This document shows positions 63,569 through 64,000 of a stretch of 64,000 bases of DNA, piece by piece. Location of the stretch: positions 2,863,501 to 2,927,500 of the forward strand of contig NZ_CP150917.1 in NCBI RefSeq assembly GCF_039908645.1, written 5' to 3'. Both the position numbers and the translations under genes were made by a program. This stretch comes from Pseudomonas helvetica. GTDB taxonomy: Bacteria; Pseudomonadota; Gammaproteobacteria; Pseudomonadales; Pseudomonadaceae. The notes beneath the pieces are model-generated. The model had not been told where the DNA came from. It did not search any database and saw only the letters and a program-made list of their open reading frames with translations. How positions within the stretch are numbered: the stretch's first letter is position 1; each line of letters begins with the position of its first letter.

Positions 63569-64000
63569 ATGATTTTGGTTGTTGAAGGTATCAGCGCCAG
63601 CGGGAAAACCACTTGGTGCGCTAAGCATGGAGGGCAACATGTCATTCCGGAAAATGGCCGGTTTGAAAACGAGCCGGATCGGATAAAGGATTCAACCGGA
63701 GCAGCAGCTTTTTGGGCAGAGCGAAACGTGGATCGCTGGCAAACCGCGCTGGCCATGGAAGACATTTTTTCGTGGGCTTTGTGTGATAGCGACCCCCTCA
63801 AGCTCCACTATATTTGGAGTCTTTGGCAGATCGGCGAGGCGAGCGAACACGACTGGCGAATAGAGTTGGACGCCACAAGAGAAACGATCGCACAAGGACG
63901 TATTGGCTTTGCTGACTGTTACATTGTTGGCCGCATAGATCCTCAGCTTGCGCGCGAGCGAGCCAAAGCCGATACCACCCGCCGACGGAGTAGATTCGAG
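63569..64000 (+). CDS. P-loop ATPase/kinase-like protein, partial
   Basis: An open frame that starts at an ATG with GGAG about 12 bases upstream and runs off the right edge (144 codons seen). The start MILVVEGISASGKTTWC is a Walker A loop (G-x4-GKT). It continues with HVIPENGRFENEPDRIKDS, reminiscent of kinase-type chains. The composition is poorer in GC than the body of the window. The nucleotide-binding fold is likely; substrate and full length cannot be known from here. Confidence 0.75.
   Translation, partial: MILVVEGISASGKTTWCAKHGGQHVIPENGRFENEPDRIKDSTGAAAFWAERNVDRWQTALAMEDIFSWALCDSDPLKLHYIWSLWQIGEASEHDWRIELDATRETIAQGRIGFADCYIVGRIDPQLARERAKADTTRRRSRFE

Noticed and set aside
1..64000. CRISPR arrays, tRNA and rRNA genes, prophage or conjugation genes
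   Set aside because: I looked for regularly spaced direct repeats, cloverleaf arms with CCA-type ends and phage or transfer modules, and saw none in the window.

Overview
The window is a chromosomal segment of a fluorescent-group Pseudomonas. The basis is high-GC coding, the muxABC-opmB efflux operon, an orphan cbb3 oxidase gene next to a sulfite/nitrite reductase (the PA4129-PA4134 neighbourhood of P. aeruginosa), a glgE-treS-glgB operon, and six copies of a Pseudomonas-type REP/REPIN palindrome. All family names come from reading the translated sequence; no database search was possible.

Layout. 0-7 kb: 3' end of the large NAD-glutamate dehydrogenase gene, an AA10 (LPMO-like) protein with no visible signal peptide, a lipoprotein, an ABM monooxygenase, a MocR regulator divergent from a GNAT acetyltransferase, and an unknown gene. 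7-11 kb: orphan ccoN with a small CcoQ-like gene, divergent from a siroheme reductase plus a DUF934 gene. 11-14 kb: DUF1254 protein, SRPBCC protein, thiol peroxidase. 14-23 kb: tightly overlapping muxA-muxB-muxC-opmB RND operon. 23.6-30 kb: MHYT-GGDEF-EAL protein, SDR, a MocR regulator resembling MpaR, a CcoG-like ferredoxin and a small unknown protein. 30-38 kb: glgE, treS-maltokinase fusion and glgB, which together make branched alpha-glucan through maltose-1-phosphate. 38-43 kb: tandem universal stress protein behind a perfect Anr box, miaE, an RstA/RstB-like two-component system, MipA/OmpV, GFA protein. 43.6-50 kb: an envelope-oriented group (Spy-like, glycine-zipper, BON, UppP, DUF347, lipoprotein, QseBC-like pair). 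50-57 kb: small conserved genes, SulP transporter, a secreted D,D-dipeptidase/L,D-transpeptidase fusion, saccharopine-dehydrogenase-like and DUF2269 genes, methyltransferase. 57-62 kb: MFS, class III CoA-transferase and methylmalonyl-CoA decarboxylase operon with a divergent LysR gene. 62-64 kb: LysE exporter, a decayed IS66 transposase, and a P-loop gene running off the edge.

Connections. The cbb3-related genes form one functional set split by about 18 kb: ccoN with the CcoQ-like gene on one side, the MpaR-like regulator and CcoG on the other. The promoters of ccoN and ccoG share two sequence blocks of 11 and 12 bp at identical 15-bp spacing, which suggests they are still co-regulated. The most unusual items are this shared module and the CcoQ-like gene, the leader-less cysteine-free LPMO with a LexA-like palindrome upstream, the peptidoglycan enzyme fusion, and a possible methylmalonate-utilisation operon.
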